DNA of 64,000 bases from Sphaerochaeta halotolerans (GCF_003429665.1 NZ_QUWK01000005.1:62001-126000), one strand, 5' to 3'; numbered from the stretch's first letter, positions 30,737 through 40,573 are shown. A program made the numbers and translations. The notes: a model not told the origin generated them from the letters alone.

Positions 30737-31951
30737 CTACCGTTCTTGCAAAACCCTCATTCCATAAGCAATTGCTTGTTTATTTCCGAAAGCCCCTGCC
30801 TTGGTGACAATTCTCATCGACGCATAATTCCCTGTTGGTACCTCAAGGAGGGGAATACCACCTTGTACTTCCCTGAGTATTTCCACCTCATGGATTCCCA
30901 AAGCCTCCAACAAGCCGAACGCAGTATCTCCACCGGTGAGCAACAAACCGCCCACATCACACTGCTCAACCAAATCCTTCCCCAAGAGGCTGAAGGAGTC
31001 CCTGATCCTTGCAGCAACTGCATCTGAAGAGAGGCCTTTTTTATCCCCTTTCTCAATAGAACGATTGAAAGCAGTCTCATCAAGAACTGAGGAAACAACA
31101 ACCAGAACCGGCTTTCGCCCTAGTATTGTCTCTTTAATTCGTTGGATGAGTACGGAAAAATCCCCATCTTCAAGCAATGTTTCCACTGCAACCTCTTCAG
31201 TGACTATACCGTGTTTCTTTGCATACATCACCTGATCGCGTGTTACCCCACTAAGACTTGCAACCATTCCCAGTACTCCACGAGAGGGAAATTGTACATT
31301 GCAGAGCGCATCAGCGAGTCCCGCACTCCCTACATACAATATCTGTTCTTTCCGCTGGACAGCCCAGTTGGCAAGATGAAGCAGATCATCTTGTGTAAGT
31401 GCATCACAAACTAGGAGGGTTTTCCCTTCCACGGCCGGGAATGCAGTTCCCTTCAGATGGTGCGCCACTCTATACGTATTCTGTCCCTGGGAAAACAGAG
31501 AAACCAGGTCATCCTCCATTGCCGGTTTTCTAGGATCCTTGCCATAATCACTCTCCAGCAACGGTTTTCCATGAACCAATAGTCTTCCGCCCTGTACTGT
31601 TCTTCCTTGATCTGGGAAAGCAGGAGAAACTATGATCAGTTCTGCAGTACAGAACGTTGCAACCTCCATGACTTCGGTACAAATATTGCCGCGCAGGGTG
31701 GAATCAATTTTCTTCATGATTACGGAAAAGGCTCTATCATCCAATCCTTGTAGTGCAGAATGAACCAAGGAAGCGGCTTCTAGCTCGCTTGTATTCCGTG
31801 ACTCAGTGTCCAACACAAGTGCATCAGCCAACGTATCTCTCGGGGAATAGCTACCAATCGTTACACGGGTAGAGAGCCCTTTCCGTTTGAGTTGTAGACC
31901 ACTGTCATTTGCACCGGTGAAATCATCGGCGATAATCAGGTAATGATGCAT
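30737..31951 (-). CDS. Four-carbon acid sugar kinase family (DUF1537; DtnK/OtnK-like)
   Basis: 404 residues. The N-terminal substrate domain shows LIIADDFTGANDSGLQLKRK, KKIDSTLRGN and SPAFPDQGRTVQGGRLLVHG. The C-terminal nucleotide domain has LLLTGGDTAFGLLEALGI and VTKAGAFGNKQAI. These are the hallmarks of kinases that phosphorylate threonate, erythronate or 3-oxo four-carbon acids. The product would feed the PdxA-like dehydrogenase encoded next. The ATG at 31951 has GAGGA seven bases upstream; the ATG at 31957 sits too close to it. First gene of a two-gene operon that faces kdgT-larA tail to tail. Confidence 0.87.
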   Translation of the reverse strand: MHHYLIIADDFTGANDSGLQLKRKGLSTRVTIGSYSPRDTLADALVLDTESRNTSELEAASLVHSALQGLDDRAFSVIMKKIDSTLRGNICTEVMEVATFCTAELIIVSPAFPDQGRTVQGGRLLVHGKPLLESDYGKDPRKPAMEDDLVSLFSQGQNTYRVAHHLKGTAFPAVEGKTLLVCDALTQDDLLHLANWAVQRKEQILYVGSAGLADALCNVQFPSRGVLGMVASLSGVTRDQVMYAKKHGIVTEEVAVETLLEDGDFSVLIQRIKETILGRKPVLVVVSSVLDETAFNRSIEKGDKKGLSSDAVAARIRDSFSLLGKDLVEQCDVGGLLLTGGDTAFGLLEALGIHEVEILREVQGGIPLLEVPTGNYASMRIVTKAGAFGNKQAIAYGMRVLQER

Positions 31952-32052
31952 GGACATTCCTCGCTTTCTGTCAGTGTACCCGATGAAAGGCTTCTCACTC
32001 TACCATAATCTTGTACTTTACACCAAGGTGAACACTGCTCTACACTCTCCGT

Positions 32053-33300
32053 ATGCAATACCGCAATACCGAGTTGCTCGCTGCACTCTATCGCCAACAG
32101 GAAACAACGATTCGAGATCCCTTGTGGAAGGATATAAAGCTTTCTAGAGCCTTCAAGTCCATTGTATTGACTCCAACAGTACAAAAACTGGGAAGAATCA
32201 AACAATTAGGACCCACCTTCCACCTTTATCCAGGAGCTGTGCATACACGGCTCGACCATAGCCTTGGTGTCTATCATCTTGGGTATTCCATCCTTCAAAG
32301 CCTCTGTAGCCACGAACAACAGCTTCCAATTACAGAGGAGGGAGCCCTTACCTTTCTCTGTGCATGCCTCTTGCATGATATTGGACACTTCCCGTTTGCC
32401 CATTCACTCAAAGAACTTCCTCTTACCAGTCATGAGGAAATTGCCTCTGCAATGATAAGGGAGGACAAAATCTTACACAGTGCGATTGAACAGGCAGGAC
32501 TGGATCCTGAGCGAGTTGGCTCCATCATCGATGAACACCAAGAGAGTGATGATGAAGAGGTCCTGCTTTATCGCAGCATCCTCTCTGGGACACTCGATCC
32601 AGACAAGCTTGACTACCTCAACCGGGATGCGTTTTTCTGTGGGGTTCCCTATGGGACCCAGGATGTATCCTACATCGTTGACCGACTTGTCATTGCACAA
32701 GGCAGACTGGCTTTGCAGGAGGAAGCTCTCGGTTCGGTGGAACACCTCCTGTTCAGCAAGTATCTGATGTATCGCAATGTCTATTGGCATACCACAACCC
32801 GAAGTGCCACTGCAATGATCAAAAAAGCCGTTCTTGCATCCTTGGCTGATGGATCGTTGCTGGCAGAAGATCTCTATGGGTTGGATGATGAGCAGTTCTT
32901 CTCACTGCCACAAAAGAAGCACTTCACCTACAGCAACCTCTTCTCTTTGGTGCGTGATAATCAACTGTACACAGCAAAATTCGAGAAACCCTTTGAAGAA
33001 GCAGGTGTGCTGGAGAAAATGAACCATGATCTTTTCACTCGGCTCTCCTTCGAGAGAAGCATTGCGAAAAAACTTGGGTGTGATCCCAGTGAAATTATTG
33101 TGGATATTCCAGAACCGATCAGCTTCGAGGCAAACCTTCCCATCCTTCACGAGAATGGATCACTGAGCGGATTCGGCGAGGTAGATTACGTATTCTCCAA
33201 TGATATTGGGAGGGTCTTTACAAAAAGCTTGAGAAAATTCAGAATCTTCACACCACATACGCTCTCTTCAGAGGCATTGAGAAGAGCATTGGAGTTCTGA
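32053..33300 (+). CDS. HD-domain phosphohydrolase (SAMHD1/YwfO-like)
   Basis: 415-residue protein of the HD superfamily. The metal site is complete: HTRLDHSLGVYHLGY (first His, about residue 64), LLHDIGHFPFAHSLK (HD pair, about 107-108) and GTLDPDKLDYLNRDAFFCGV (the later Asp). This arrangement is that of dNTP triphosphohydrolase relatives such as SAMHD1 and Bacillus YwfO. Its role is probably nucleotide-pool or nucleotide-signal control. It ends four bases before ttcA's ATG and is probably co-transcribed with it. Confidence 0.85.
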   Translation: MQYRNTELLAALYRQQETTIRDPLWKDIKLSRAFKSIVLTPTVQKLGRIKQLGPTFHLYPGAVHTRLDHSLGVYHLGYSILQSLCSHEQQLPITEEGALTFLCACLLHDIGHFPFAHSLKELPLTSHEEIASAMIREDKILHSAIEQAGLDPERVGSIIDEHQESDDEEVLLYRSILSGTLDPDKLDYLNRDAFFCGVPYGTQDVSYIVDRLVIAQGRLALQEEALGSVEHLLFSKYLMYRNVYWHTTTRSATAMIKKAVLASLADGSLLAEDLYGLDDEQFFSLPQKKHFTYSNLFSLVRDNQLYTAKFEKPFEEAGVLEKMNHDLFTRLSFERSIAKKLGCDPSEIIVDIPEPISFEANLPILHENGSLSGFGEVDYVFSNDIGRVFTKSLRKFRIFTPHTLSSEALRRALEF

Positions 33301-33304
33301 TTAC

Positions 33305-34054
33305 ATGGAAAAATTATCCTATAGGACACTGCTTGAGGGAAATATCCCTCCTTGGGTCATGCGTTTTATCAAACATACCGGCAAGGCTGTGAATACCTAC
33401 TCTATGATTCGAGAGAACGATACCGTGCTTCTCTCCGCAAGCGGGGGCAAGGACAGCCTGGCCCTTGCCCTGGCCCTCTCTATCAGGAGGAAGTGGCTAC
33501 CTATCCACTACAATCTAAAGGCCTTGATGATCAACTGGATCGAACACCCGATTCCAGAGGAATTCCGTGGATTGCTTGCCACCTACTTCAATGACCTTGG
33601 GTACGATTTTCAAATAGTGGATGAGCATCAATTCCCGGAATCTTTCAAGGGTGAATTCAATTGCTATCTCTGCTCAAGGAATAGAAGGAGAATTCTCTTC
33701 ACCCGTTGTGAGGAAGAGGGGATGAATCTTGTTGCTATGGGACACCACCTCGATGATCTGGTGGAGACCAGCCTGATGAATCTCTGCCTGAGAGGCAACT
33801 TTTCCACCATGCAGCCAGTACAGCCCTTTTTCGATGGAAAGATCAATGTGATACGCCCAATGATAGAGGTACACGAGTCAGTAACCAAAAGACTTGCAGA
33901 AGCATACGACCTTCCGGTGGTTAAGCCCGTCTGCCCTTATGACCAGACGAACATCCGCTCCCGCATCAAGCCAATCGTCAAGGAATTGTCGCTCCTAGAT
34001 AAACTAAGCCGAGAGCACATGTATAAAGCCCATCACTTCGAGCCCAGAATGTAA
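33305..34054 (+). CDS. ttcA: tRNA 2-thiocytidine synthetase TtcA family
   Basis: 249-residue PP-loop ATPase. The ATP loop SASGGKDSLALALAL is at about 39-53. The paired cysteines for the iron-sulfur cluster appear in NCYLCSRNRRR, and the third cysteine region is VKPVCPYDQTNIRSRIK. AMGHHLDDLVETSLMNL is the second PP-loop block. TtcA thiolates C32 of certain tRNAs. The slightly divergent ends mean that a related TtcA-like thiolase cannot be excluded. It directly follows the HD gene. Confidence 0.83.
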   Translation: MEKLSYRTLLEGNIPPWVMRFIKHTGKAVNTYSMIRENDTVLLSASGGKDSLALALALSIRRKWLPIHYNLKALMINWIEHPIPEEFRGLLATYFNDLGYDFQIVDEHQFPESFKGEFNCYLCSRNRRRILFTRCEEEGMNLVAMGHHLDDLVETSLMNLCLRGNFSTMQPVQPFFDGKINVIRPMIEVHESVTKRLAEAYDLPVVKPVCPYDQTNIRSRIKPIVKELSLLDKLSREHMYKAHHFEPRM

Positions 34055-34121
34055 CTTGTCCACATCCAGCCTGTTTACAACCATGCCGGGTTCATGTGAT
34101 GATTGTAGTGAGGGAGGAGGG

Positions 34122-35618
34122 ATGCAAACAATGCTTTGTCGTGCCTGCTTGCTCTTCTTTTTGGTGCTGCTGACGGTCTTACTGCCACTTTCTGCTGAGG
34201 AATTGAGTTCTTCCGTACAACAAGTGCAAATAATGAATGACGCTACAGCCACAGAGGAGTCAAGCACACTACCACAGAACGAGGAAAGTACAGGCAGTCC
34301 TGATGGATTGCTTGACTCGTCCACACCCTCCGACCTTGAACAAACTACTCCTGGTGATACCACATACTATCCTCCAAGCACCTCGGACAGCCTGCTGGAA
34401 GGTGTAGCATCCTCAGATGGTTCGTTTAGCGTCTCCTATAAACCGGACTTTTCCGTTGGAAACCTCTCCCTCCAACTCGACCTAAAAATTAAGGGCAAAG
34501 CCACATTCGACCCATTCAATCTCACGCTCGACTTCTCCCCCTGGGAGATACCACAGCGGGAAGACGAAGAAAATTTTGAGGATTATGCGCTCAGGATAGC
34601 AAGGCATTATGGTTCATTCATCCGCTCGATCCAGTGGGGACAGCGCTATGAGTCCTTATACATCCGGTATGGAAAACTGATGGGGATTACCCTTGGAGAT
34701 GGTGCATTGCTCAATGGTTATTTCGATTACAGTATCGGATACCGTGAGAGCCGACCAGGACTTGATGTCATGCTCGATGGTACCTTGCTCAACATCCCGA
34801 ATGCTGGTTTTGAATTCGTAACCAATGACCTCTATGAACCAACATTACGTGCATGGCGCATCTATGCTCATCCCTTGTATGAGTACCCGCAACTTTCCTT
34901 ATTCTCAAAACTTGAAGTTGGACTCTCTCATGCAAGCAGCCCTTATCAAGAGGAAAACCAGGCACCCTTGGGCAAAGAGATGATTTCACTCGATTTCTCT
35001 CTTCCGTTATATGAAAGTAATTTTCTGAGTCTCGATGTGTTCACCGATTTCCTGCTTCAGTTTCCTGATACACAAAACAAACAGTTTGGGTCAGCCTTAC
35101 GGTATGGATTATGGGGACACACCAGAAGCTTCTTCGTGTTCAACACCAGCTTGACCATTCCCACTTTTGGGAGTTTTTATACAAATTACTACTCCTCTGA
35201 TTTTGAAACCAGAGAGCCTGAGGAGACGGAAAAGCTCCGTCTTGAGCTTGGTACGATTCATCTCGATGGTATGATGGGCTTGAACATTACCCGCCGTGGT
35301 CTCTACTTGAGTACCCATATGGAAAGCAATCTTACAAATGGTGATTTCCACGACTACAGTTTTGTTGCAAATGCCAGAATCGATAAACCCTTTATGTATA
35401 TTGTTTCACTGGACTTGCAATATGAAAAGCTTTATCCTATGAATACAGAAGAAGGTTTCTTTGAAGGCTTGAAAACACTACGAAATGTGGTGCTTTCTTC
35501 GACAACAGTCATCAAGGTCAAGCCCTATTCATTTGATATCGGCCTTCGTGTCCACTTCGATGAAAATGCAGAACCTACCTATTCGCTGGACACACTGGTA
35601 AAGATATCAATACTGTAA
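34122..35618 (+). CDS. Exported beta-rich protein, probable outer-membrane protein
   Basis: 498 residues. The signal peptide (CRACLLFFLVLLTVLLPLSA) is followed by a low-complexity Ser/Thr/Glu segment (about 30-110). From residue 115 on, alternating strands with aromatic ends, such as YFDYSIGYRESRPGLDVMLD and LSLFSKLEVGLSHASSPYQE, suggest a beta-barrel or large beta-sheet protein. No named family was recognised. The start at 34122 follows GGAGGAGGG. It is directly followed by a second, larger envelope protein, with which it probably works. Confidence 0.7.
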   Translation: MQTMLCRACLLFFLVLLTVLLPLSAEELSSSVQQVQIMNDATATEESSTLPQNEESTGSPDGLLDSSTPSDLEQTTPGDTTYYPPSTSDSLLEGVASSDGSFSVSYKPDFSVGNLSLQLDLKIKGKATFDPFNLTLDFSPWEIPQREDEENFEDYALRIARHYGSFIRSIQWGQRYESLYIRYGKLMGITLGDGALLNGYFDYSIGYRESRPGLDVMLDGTLLNIPNAGFEFVTNDLYEPTLRAWRIYAHPLYEYPQLSLFSKLEVGLSHASSPYQEENQAPLGKEMISLDFSLPLYESNFLSLDVFTDFLLQFPDTQNKQFGSALRYGLWGHTRSFFVFNTSLTIPTFGSFYTNYYSSDFETREPEETEKLRLELGTIHLDGMMGLNITRRGLYLSTHMESNLTNGDFHDYSFVANARIDKPFMYIVSLDLQYEKLYPMNTEEGFFEGLKTLRNVVLSSTTVIKVKPYSFDIGLRVHFDENAEPTYSLDTLVKISIL

Positions 35619-35637
35619 CGTCATGATGGGAGTTTCT

Positions 35638-38130
35638 ATGAAACGATTGGTGAGATGCATTGGTCTCCTTCTGTTGGTTTTAACAATCGCCACAGCCCTC
35701 TTCGCAGAGGATGAGGTATTTATCGGTGATGGAGATATCGCCGCCCTACATCTATATGATAGCCAGGGAAACCGGCTTGAAGCAACCAGTGATCAAGCCC
35801 AGAACATCGCAGAAGGATGGATTATACACAATCCTGATACCCCAATTCTACTCGTTACGCCTCGTGGCACCATCAATGTCTTTGAGGATTCCCTGTTGGT
35901 TACCGGTGACTTGGTAGGCCGCGAAGCTGATCTCTATCTGGTCAGTGGAAAGGCTACCTTCAATACGTATGATATGGAAGGCGGTTCACTTACTGTCACT
36001 ACTCCTGTCTCCCGTTTTGTATTACATGGAAATGGTGAAATGCTGGTTATCACCACCGATGAAGAAGAGAGTGTCACCACCTTTACTGGTACAGTTGATT
36101 CTTATAACGTACTTACGGGTGCTAAACGGGAAGTCAAGACTTTTGAAAAATTGTTCATGCAGGAACGAATGGCACGGTTGAAGCATATCGAGGCAGGATA
36201 CTATCTTACATATGCGACGTATCCTGATATGATGCTTGCAAAACAGATCATACAGGAACTGAGTGAAAAGACGACATCTCCCTCCACACCACTTGCTCCG
36301 AAAGCAAAAGTGGACAGAATAACACTTACCCCACCCCTTATGGGAGGAGTGACCATCCATGCCTTGGCTGAGAAACCTTCCAATCTTGTTGTAGCTGAGA
36401 AATCTGAGTTTATTCCAAAACCCTTGCAAACCATTCAGGTTGAAGTTGAGGAACTAAAGATTCCAGAGCATGTGAAACAGATCAGCAACATCATCATTGC
36501 TCCACCAAAGGACAGGATCAAGATCACTATTCGTCCTATGATTCCGGAGGTTCCCACCATTTATCGTGTATCGCAGCATGTTCAGACTCCAACCAATCCT
36601 TCTTCTCCTCAAGCGACGATAGAAGCAGAGGAAATTATTGAAGATGTGGTACCAGCGATAAAGTATGAAGAACCTGTTTCCTCTCAGATTCCAGTTGTTG
36701 AGGAAGCGTTGGAATCTGAGGAAATCCAAGGAATTCAAGAGCCAGCCATCGAAACTGCCCCTGTAACTTCCGAGGAAGAAGCAGTGCTGGAGCCAGTCAT
36801 TGAAGAGGGAGAGAGCACCATTGCTTATCCAGCAGAAGCCAGTCGACCTGCCTTAACGTTCTCTGCAGAAGCGGCAAAAGCAACGGGATCTTTTGGACTG
36901 GAATTGGGCTATCGGTTCACCTTTGATGGAAGCAATGCAGATATATTGCAACATCAACTTTTCCTTAAGCCATATTTCGAAAAAGGATTGTTCAGCATAA
37001 AGTTGCAGGGCGCACTGGAAACCGAAGATTTTTCCTCATTCAGCAACACGTTCTCCCCTGTTCCAACTCCCCATCTCGAACAACTGGCTTATGCTTTCTC
37101 ATTCATTGATCAGTTGAGAATCGGCTATAACAGCAGTACGTTCTATCTGACTATGGATCGGAAATTCCCGATTACTACGGAACTGAGCAGTTTGTATGCA
37201 CCATCGCTCATCTCTGACCAGAAATTAGCGGTATTGAATCAAGTCAAAGCGGGGCCGGTTACCCTTGTAACTACGTTTGATGATCTCTATTTTGGTGCAC
37301 TTTCCAAGAACAACCGTCAATTTGGGTCTTCCCTGCTCCAGTTCACCCCTAACAGTGGTTATCGCATGTCTGTTGCACTCGGTGGTCTTGCCGTTGTTGA
37401 CCGCTCTCCATCTTGGCGTGTTGATGTCTATCCATTCCTTGGTTTAGGGTTCCCAGTTATTAACACAAGGACTACCGAGTTCAGGTTCCTCTTGCAAGCA
37501 AGTGGATTTCTTCCTACCTACCCCACTCTCGATACTGACTCCTTTATAGACACTTCGGTAGATACCTTCTTCCCCAACTACCTACTGGGAAGTGGATTCT
37601 CACTGAAGAGAGATCAGTTCTTCTCTAAAGTGCTGGTCTCTCTGACCAAAGGTGAGAATCATCCGCTCATCGCCAATGAGTTTGCCTCATTCCTAGTTAC
37701 AAGTTATACTTCAACCGTTGAAGTACTCGGCGATGTACGTTTCCAAGGAAAAGCCTTGCAAGCCAGGTTGTTGTTCAACATACCCTTCAGCTCCGATGTC
37801 ACTACCATCACAAATCTTACATCGCCTGTTTCAGGGAGTCACCAAGCTGACTACAGCCAGCTATCACTTTCCTATACAAAAGAACGACTTCAATTTAGCC
37901 TTGGATTTGCCCAGCTTGGCCTCATAAACAACATCACTGACGTATTTGAAGGCAATGAGGATGCTCTCTCCTTACTTAGAGGACCGTACAGCACGAGTTT
38001 CCTCTCCCTCCAATATGCATTTGATCCCTTTACACTCCTTGTGAAGGCTCAGTACCCTCCCCAGTTGGCGAGCTACACCAACCCTGTACTCAGTGTGAGT
38101 GTTTCCCTGAATCTTGAGAAACAGTTCTAG
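35638..38130 (+). CDS. Exported FecR-like protein with C-terminal beta-barrel-like region
   Basis: 830 residues. Signal peptide (LLLLVLTIATALFAEDE). Residues about 45-170 resemble a FecR domain (TPRGTINVFEDSLLVTGDLV, then LVSGKATFNTYDMEGGSLTV and TPVSRFVLHGNGEMLVITTD). A Pro/Glu/Val-rich spacer fills about 215-400. The last 430 residues show regular amphipathic strands that end in an aromatic residue (VLSVSVSLNLEKQF), as in outer-membrane barrels. The combination suggests a periplasmic binding domain tethered to a barrel. The ATG at 35638 follows GGGAG. It lies 19 bases after the preceding envelope gene. Confidence 0.7.
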   Translation: MKRLVRCIGLLLLVLTIATALFAEDEVFIGDGDIAALHLYDSQGNRLEATSDQAQNIAEGWIIHNPDTPILLVTPRGTINVFEDSLLVTGDLVGREADLYLVSGKATFNTYDMEGGSLTVTTPVSRFVLHGNGEMLVITTDEEESVTTFTGTVDSYNVLTGAKREVKTFEKLFMQERMARLKHIEAGYYLTYATYPDMMLAKQIIQELSEKTTSPSTPLAPKAKVDRITLTPPLMGGVTIHALAEKPSNLVVAEKSEFIPKPLQTIQVEVEELKIPEHVKQISNIIIAPPKDRIKITIRPMIPEVPTIYRVSQHVQTPTNPSSPQATIEAEEIIEDVVPAIKYEEPVSSQIPVVEEALESEEIQGIQEPAIETAPVTSEEEAVLEPVIEEGESTIAYPAEASRPALTFSAEAAKATGSFGLELGYRFTFDGSNADILQHQLFLKPYFEKGLFSIKLQGALETEDFSSFSNTFSPVPTPHLEQLAYAFSFIDQLRIGYNSSTFYLTMDRKFPITTELSSLYAPSLISDQKLAVLNQVKAGPVTLVTTFDDLYFGALSKNNRQFGSSLLQFTPNSGYRMSVALGGLAVVDRSPSWRVDVYPFLGLGFPVINTRTTEFRFLLQASGFLPTYPTLDTDSFIDTSVDTFFPNYLLGSGFSLKRDQFFSKVLVSLTKGENHPLIANEFASFLVTSYTSTVEVLGDVRFQGKALQARLLFNIPFSSDVTTITNLTSPVSGSHQADYSQLSLSYTKERLQFSLGFAQLGLINNITDVFEGNEDALSLLRGPYSTSFLSLQYAFDPFTLLVKAQYPPQLASYTNPVLSVSVSLNLEKQF

Positions 38131-38174
38131 AGAGAGGTTTTGCCCTTTTATGCCTTCTATGATAGAGTCATGGT

Positions 38175-39947
38175 ATGAGAATACAAAAGCTCGATCCGCT
38201 TGTTGCGCAACGTATCGCTGCAGGTGAGGTTATTGATAGACCAGCTTCGGTCATTCGGGAATTGCTTGATAATGCACTTGATGCAGGAGCCAAGACACTG
38301 GTTGCCAGTGTTACCGACGGCGGACTTGAAACGATCAAGTTGATCGATGATGGGGAGGGCATTGCGAAGGAAGACCTTCCATTGCTTTGCGAAAGCCATG
38401 CTACCAGCAAAGTTCATGACCTTGAAGACCTTTTCCACATACAAAGTATGGGTTTCCGGGGCGAAGCCTTGTATAGCATTGCCGCAGTCTCTACTGTCAC
38501 CATTGCAAGCAGTTACCTAGGACAGGATGCATATCAGATTACCGTGGACAATGGAAGTAAAGGTCAGGTACAACCGGGGGGTCCGCGAGAAGGAACAACG
38601 GTAAGGGTAGAAGGTCTGTTCAAGGAACTCCCAGCAAGACGGCAATTCCTTAAACGACCTTCGACTGAAGCAACCATGTGTCGTTATGTCCTACAAGAGA
38701 AGGCCCTTGCGTTCCCTGAACGGGCGTTTCGGTTCATCACTGACGGTAAAGTTCGTGTAGATCTCCCTGCCACAACCAAGAAGCAACGCGTTCTGGATGT
38801 TCTGGCCATCAGCCAGAATATCGTTCCCTCAGAAATGCTGGAGCTCTATGATAGTGCGGGACGTTTCAACCTGTATGCTGTGTGTTCTTCCCCAGCGCTT
38901 TACAGGAGTGACCGATCGCATATCAAGATTTTCGTGAACAACAGGCCGGTCGAAGAGTTCGCCTTGGTACAGGCAGTAACCTATGGCTACGGTGAGATGT
39001 TGCATGGGGGAGCTTTTCCGTACTGCTATCTTTTCATTGATGTTGACCCTACCCTGGTCGATTTCAATATCCATCCAACCAAACGAGAGGTAAAGCTCAG
39101 GAATAAAGCTGAGATACATCATCAAGTGGTGGAAATGATTTCCAGTCAAGTTCGCCGCACAATTCCAAGGATTGTTGCAAAAGAAATCCAGGACGAACAG
39201 ACTCCGTTATTAACACCTAAAGCAATGTATACTCATCAAAGACCTGCGGAATCATCGAGTCATGAACACAGTGGAAAGTACCAGAGCGAAGCAAGAAAAC
39301 CCATCGACCCTGAGTGGTTCCAAAAGGCGAAGGAGATTCTTCAATCCGATGGTATGCAAACAACCAGAGCCACGGAAACAGAGAATATCTGGGATATGCA
39401 GGCCGAGAACAAAAATTTTACCTATCTAGGGCAAGCATTCAACTTATTCCTCATTGCAGAGAAAGAGAATGATCTCTACTTAGTTGACCAGCATGCTGCA
39501 CATGAAAGGATTCTGTATGATGAGGTGAGGGCGAAGAGGGAAGTACAATCCTTGATGATTCCTCTCTCCTTTGAGGTTGAACGAGATGTCGATACCTATC
39601 TGCAGCAAAATTTGGATGTGTATTTGAACTTGGGTATCAAACTGGTTCGCAGTGCTGATCTCCTGTGGGAAATCCATGCAATCCCTGCAATGTATCGCTC
39701 GATCGAGAAACAGTTGGTTTCCTTCATACAGACAATGAGTGGGGAGAGTGAAGAAGTCGAAAAAGGATTATACGCCATCGTTGCATGTCATGCGGCGATC
39801 AAGGCAGGGGATTCCATGGACAGGATGATGGCCATCTCCCTTTTGGAAAAAGTGTTTGCTCTTGCAGAGCCGACCTGTCCGCACGGAAGGACCTTTGTCA
39901 TCAGGCTCAACAAGGATGAACTAATGAAGGCCGTCCAGAGAACCTAA
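38175..39947 (+). CDS. mutL: DNA mismatch repair protein MutL
   Basis: 590 residues. The GHKL ATPase end is intact: RIAAGEVIDRPASVIRELLD, DDGEGIAKEDLP and SMGFRGEALYSIAAVSTVTI. The C-terminal dimerisation and endonuclease domain has VDQHAAHERILYDE at about 437-450, ACHAAIKAG and CPHGRTFVIRLNKDEL. The metal motif is usually DQHAxxExxxxE; here the last Glu is Asp (Asp449), a mild change. MutL nicks or coordinates repair after MutS recognition; mutS is not in the window. Its stop overlaps that of the convergent lipoprotein gene by four bases. Confidence 0.92.
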   Translation: MRIQKLDPLVAQRIAAGEVIDRPASVIRELLDNALDAGAKTLVASVTDGGLETIKLIDDGEGIAKEDLPLLCESHATSKVHDLEDLFHIQSMGFRGEALYSIAAVSTVTIASSYLGQDAYQITVDNGSKGQVQPGGPREGTTVRVEGLFKELPARRQFLKRPSTEATMCRYVLQEKALAFPERAFRFITDGKVRVDLPATTKKQRVLDVLAISQNIVPSEMLELYDSAGRFNLYAVCSSPALYRSDRSHIKIFVNNRPVEEFALVQAVTYGYGEMLHGGAFPYCYLFIDVDPTLVDFNIHPTKREVKLRNKAEIHHQVVEMISSQVRRTIPRIVAKEIQDEQTPLLTPKAMYTHQRPAESSSHEHSGKYQSEARKPIDPEWFQKAKEILQSDGMQTTRATETENIWDMQAENKNFTYLGQAFNLFLIAEKENDLYLVDQHAAHERILYDEVRAKREVQSLMIPLSFEVERDVDTYLQQNLDVYLNLGIKLVRSADLLWEIHAIPAMYRSIEKQLVSFIQTMSGESEEVEKGLYAIVACHAAIKAGDSMDRMMAISLLEKVFALAEPTCPHGRTFVIRLNKDELMKAVQRT

Positions 39948-40573
39948 CGCTGAAAGAGGTAGGTAATGTCATCGGCAAGGATTGCCAGTGAGGCATCCTC
40001 TTGCTGGAGCGTATAGGATGTCTCACGTAAGGAGACTGTGGATATCAACTTGCCAGTTTCGTCATATCGAAGGATCTGACTTGGAACAGGGAGTGACGAA
40101 AGCACTCCTGTTTCACTTTCATACTGTGGTATTACAACCGGTAATTTTTCTTTTGGGAAAGCGGAAAGTTTGAGTTGCTCACTTCGTATAATTCCATCCT
40201 CATTGATGATGGTTAGATTATATATACCGGAGGAAAGCGGAATTCCTTCTCCCATGGTAAGCGGGCCCACCTGATACTGTGCAGTATCTGAAGCGGTACC
40301 TTCCCCTTGTACGCTGGCAAGCCAACTGGACACATTGTTTGATGAGGCGAGGCGCACCTGTACCGGTCGCGATTCCCCTAATAGGTCGAATGAAAGCAAC
40401 AAATGCTCATAAAATTGCCCGGAAGTGATGTCAATTACATGGTTGATCGAATGCTCCACATTGGCTACAACAATCTCCTCCTTGCTACAGGAAGCAAGGA
40501 GCAGAATGCAGAAGAGGAGCCAAAGAATACTACTTTTTCTGTGCAGCCAAGTATGATACAACTGGATTCGCAT
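39944..40573 (-). CDS. Putative lipoprotein, unknown function
   Basis: 209 residues. A basic, hydrophobic leader (KSSILWLLFCILLLASC) ends in the lipobox LASC with Cys29 as the lipid anchor. The mature domain (DITSGQFYEHLLLSFDLLGE through VVIPQYESETGVLSSLPVPS) is beta-rich and includes an Ig-like segment (GIYNLTIINEDGIIRSEQL). No family was recognised. The ATG at 40573 lies inside the end of the acyltransferase gene (44-base overlap), so translation may be coupled. The frame extends further up, but only antisense to known coding signal. Confidence 0.65.
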   Translation of the reverse strand: MRIQLYHTWLHRKSSILWLLFCILLLASCSKEEIVVANVEHSINHVIDITSGQFYEHLLLSFDLLGESRPVQVRLASSNNVSSWLASVQGEGTASDTAQYQVGPLTMGEGIPLSSGIYNLTIINEDGIIRSEQLKLSAFPKEKLPVVIPQYESETGVLSSLPVPSQILRYDETGKLISTVSLRETSYTLQQEDASLAILADDITYLFQR

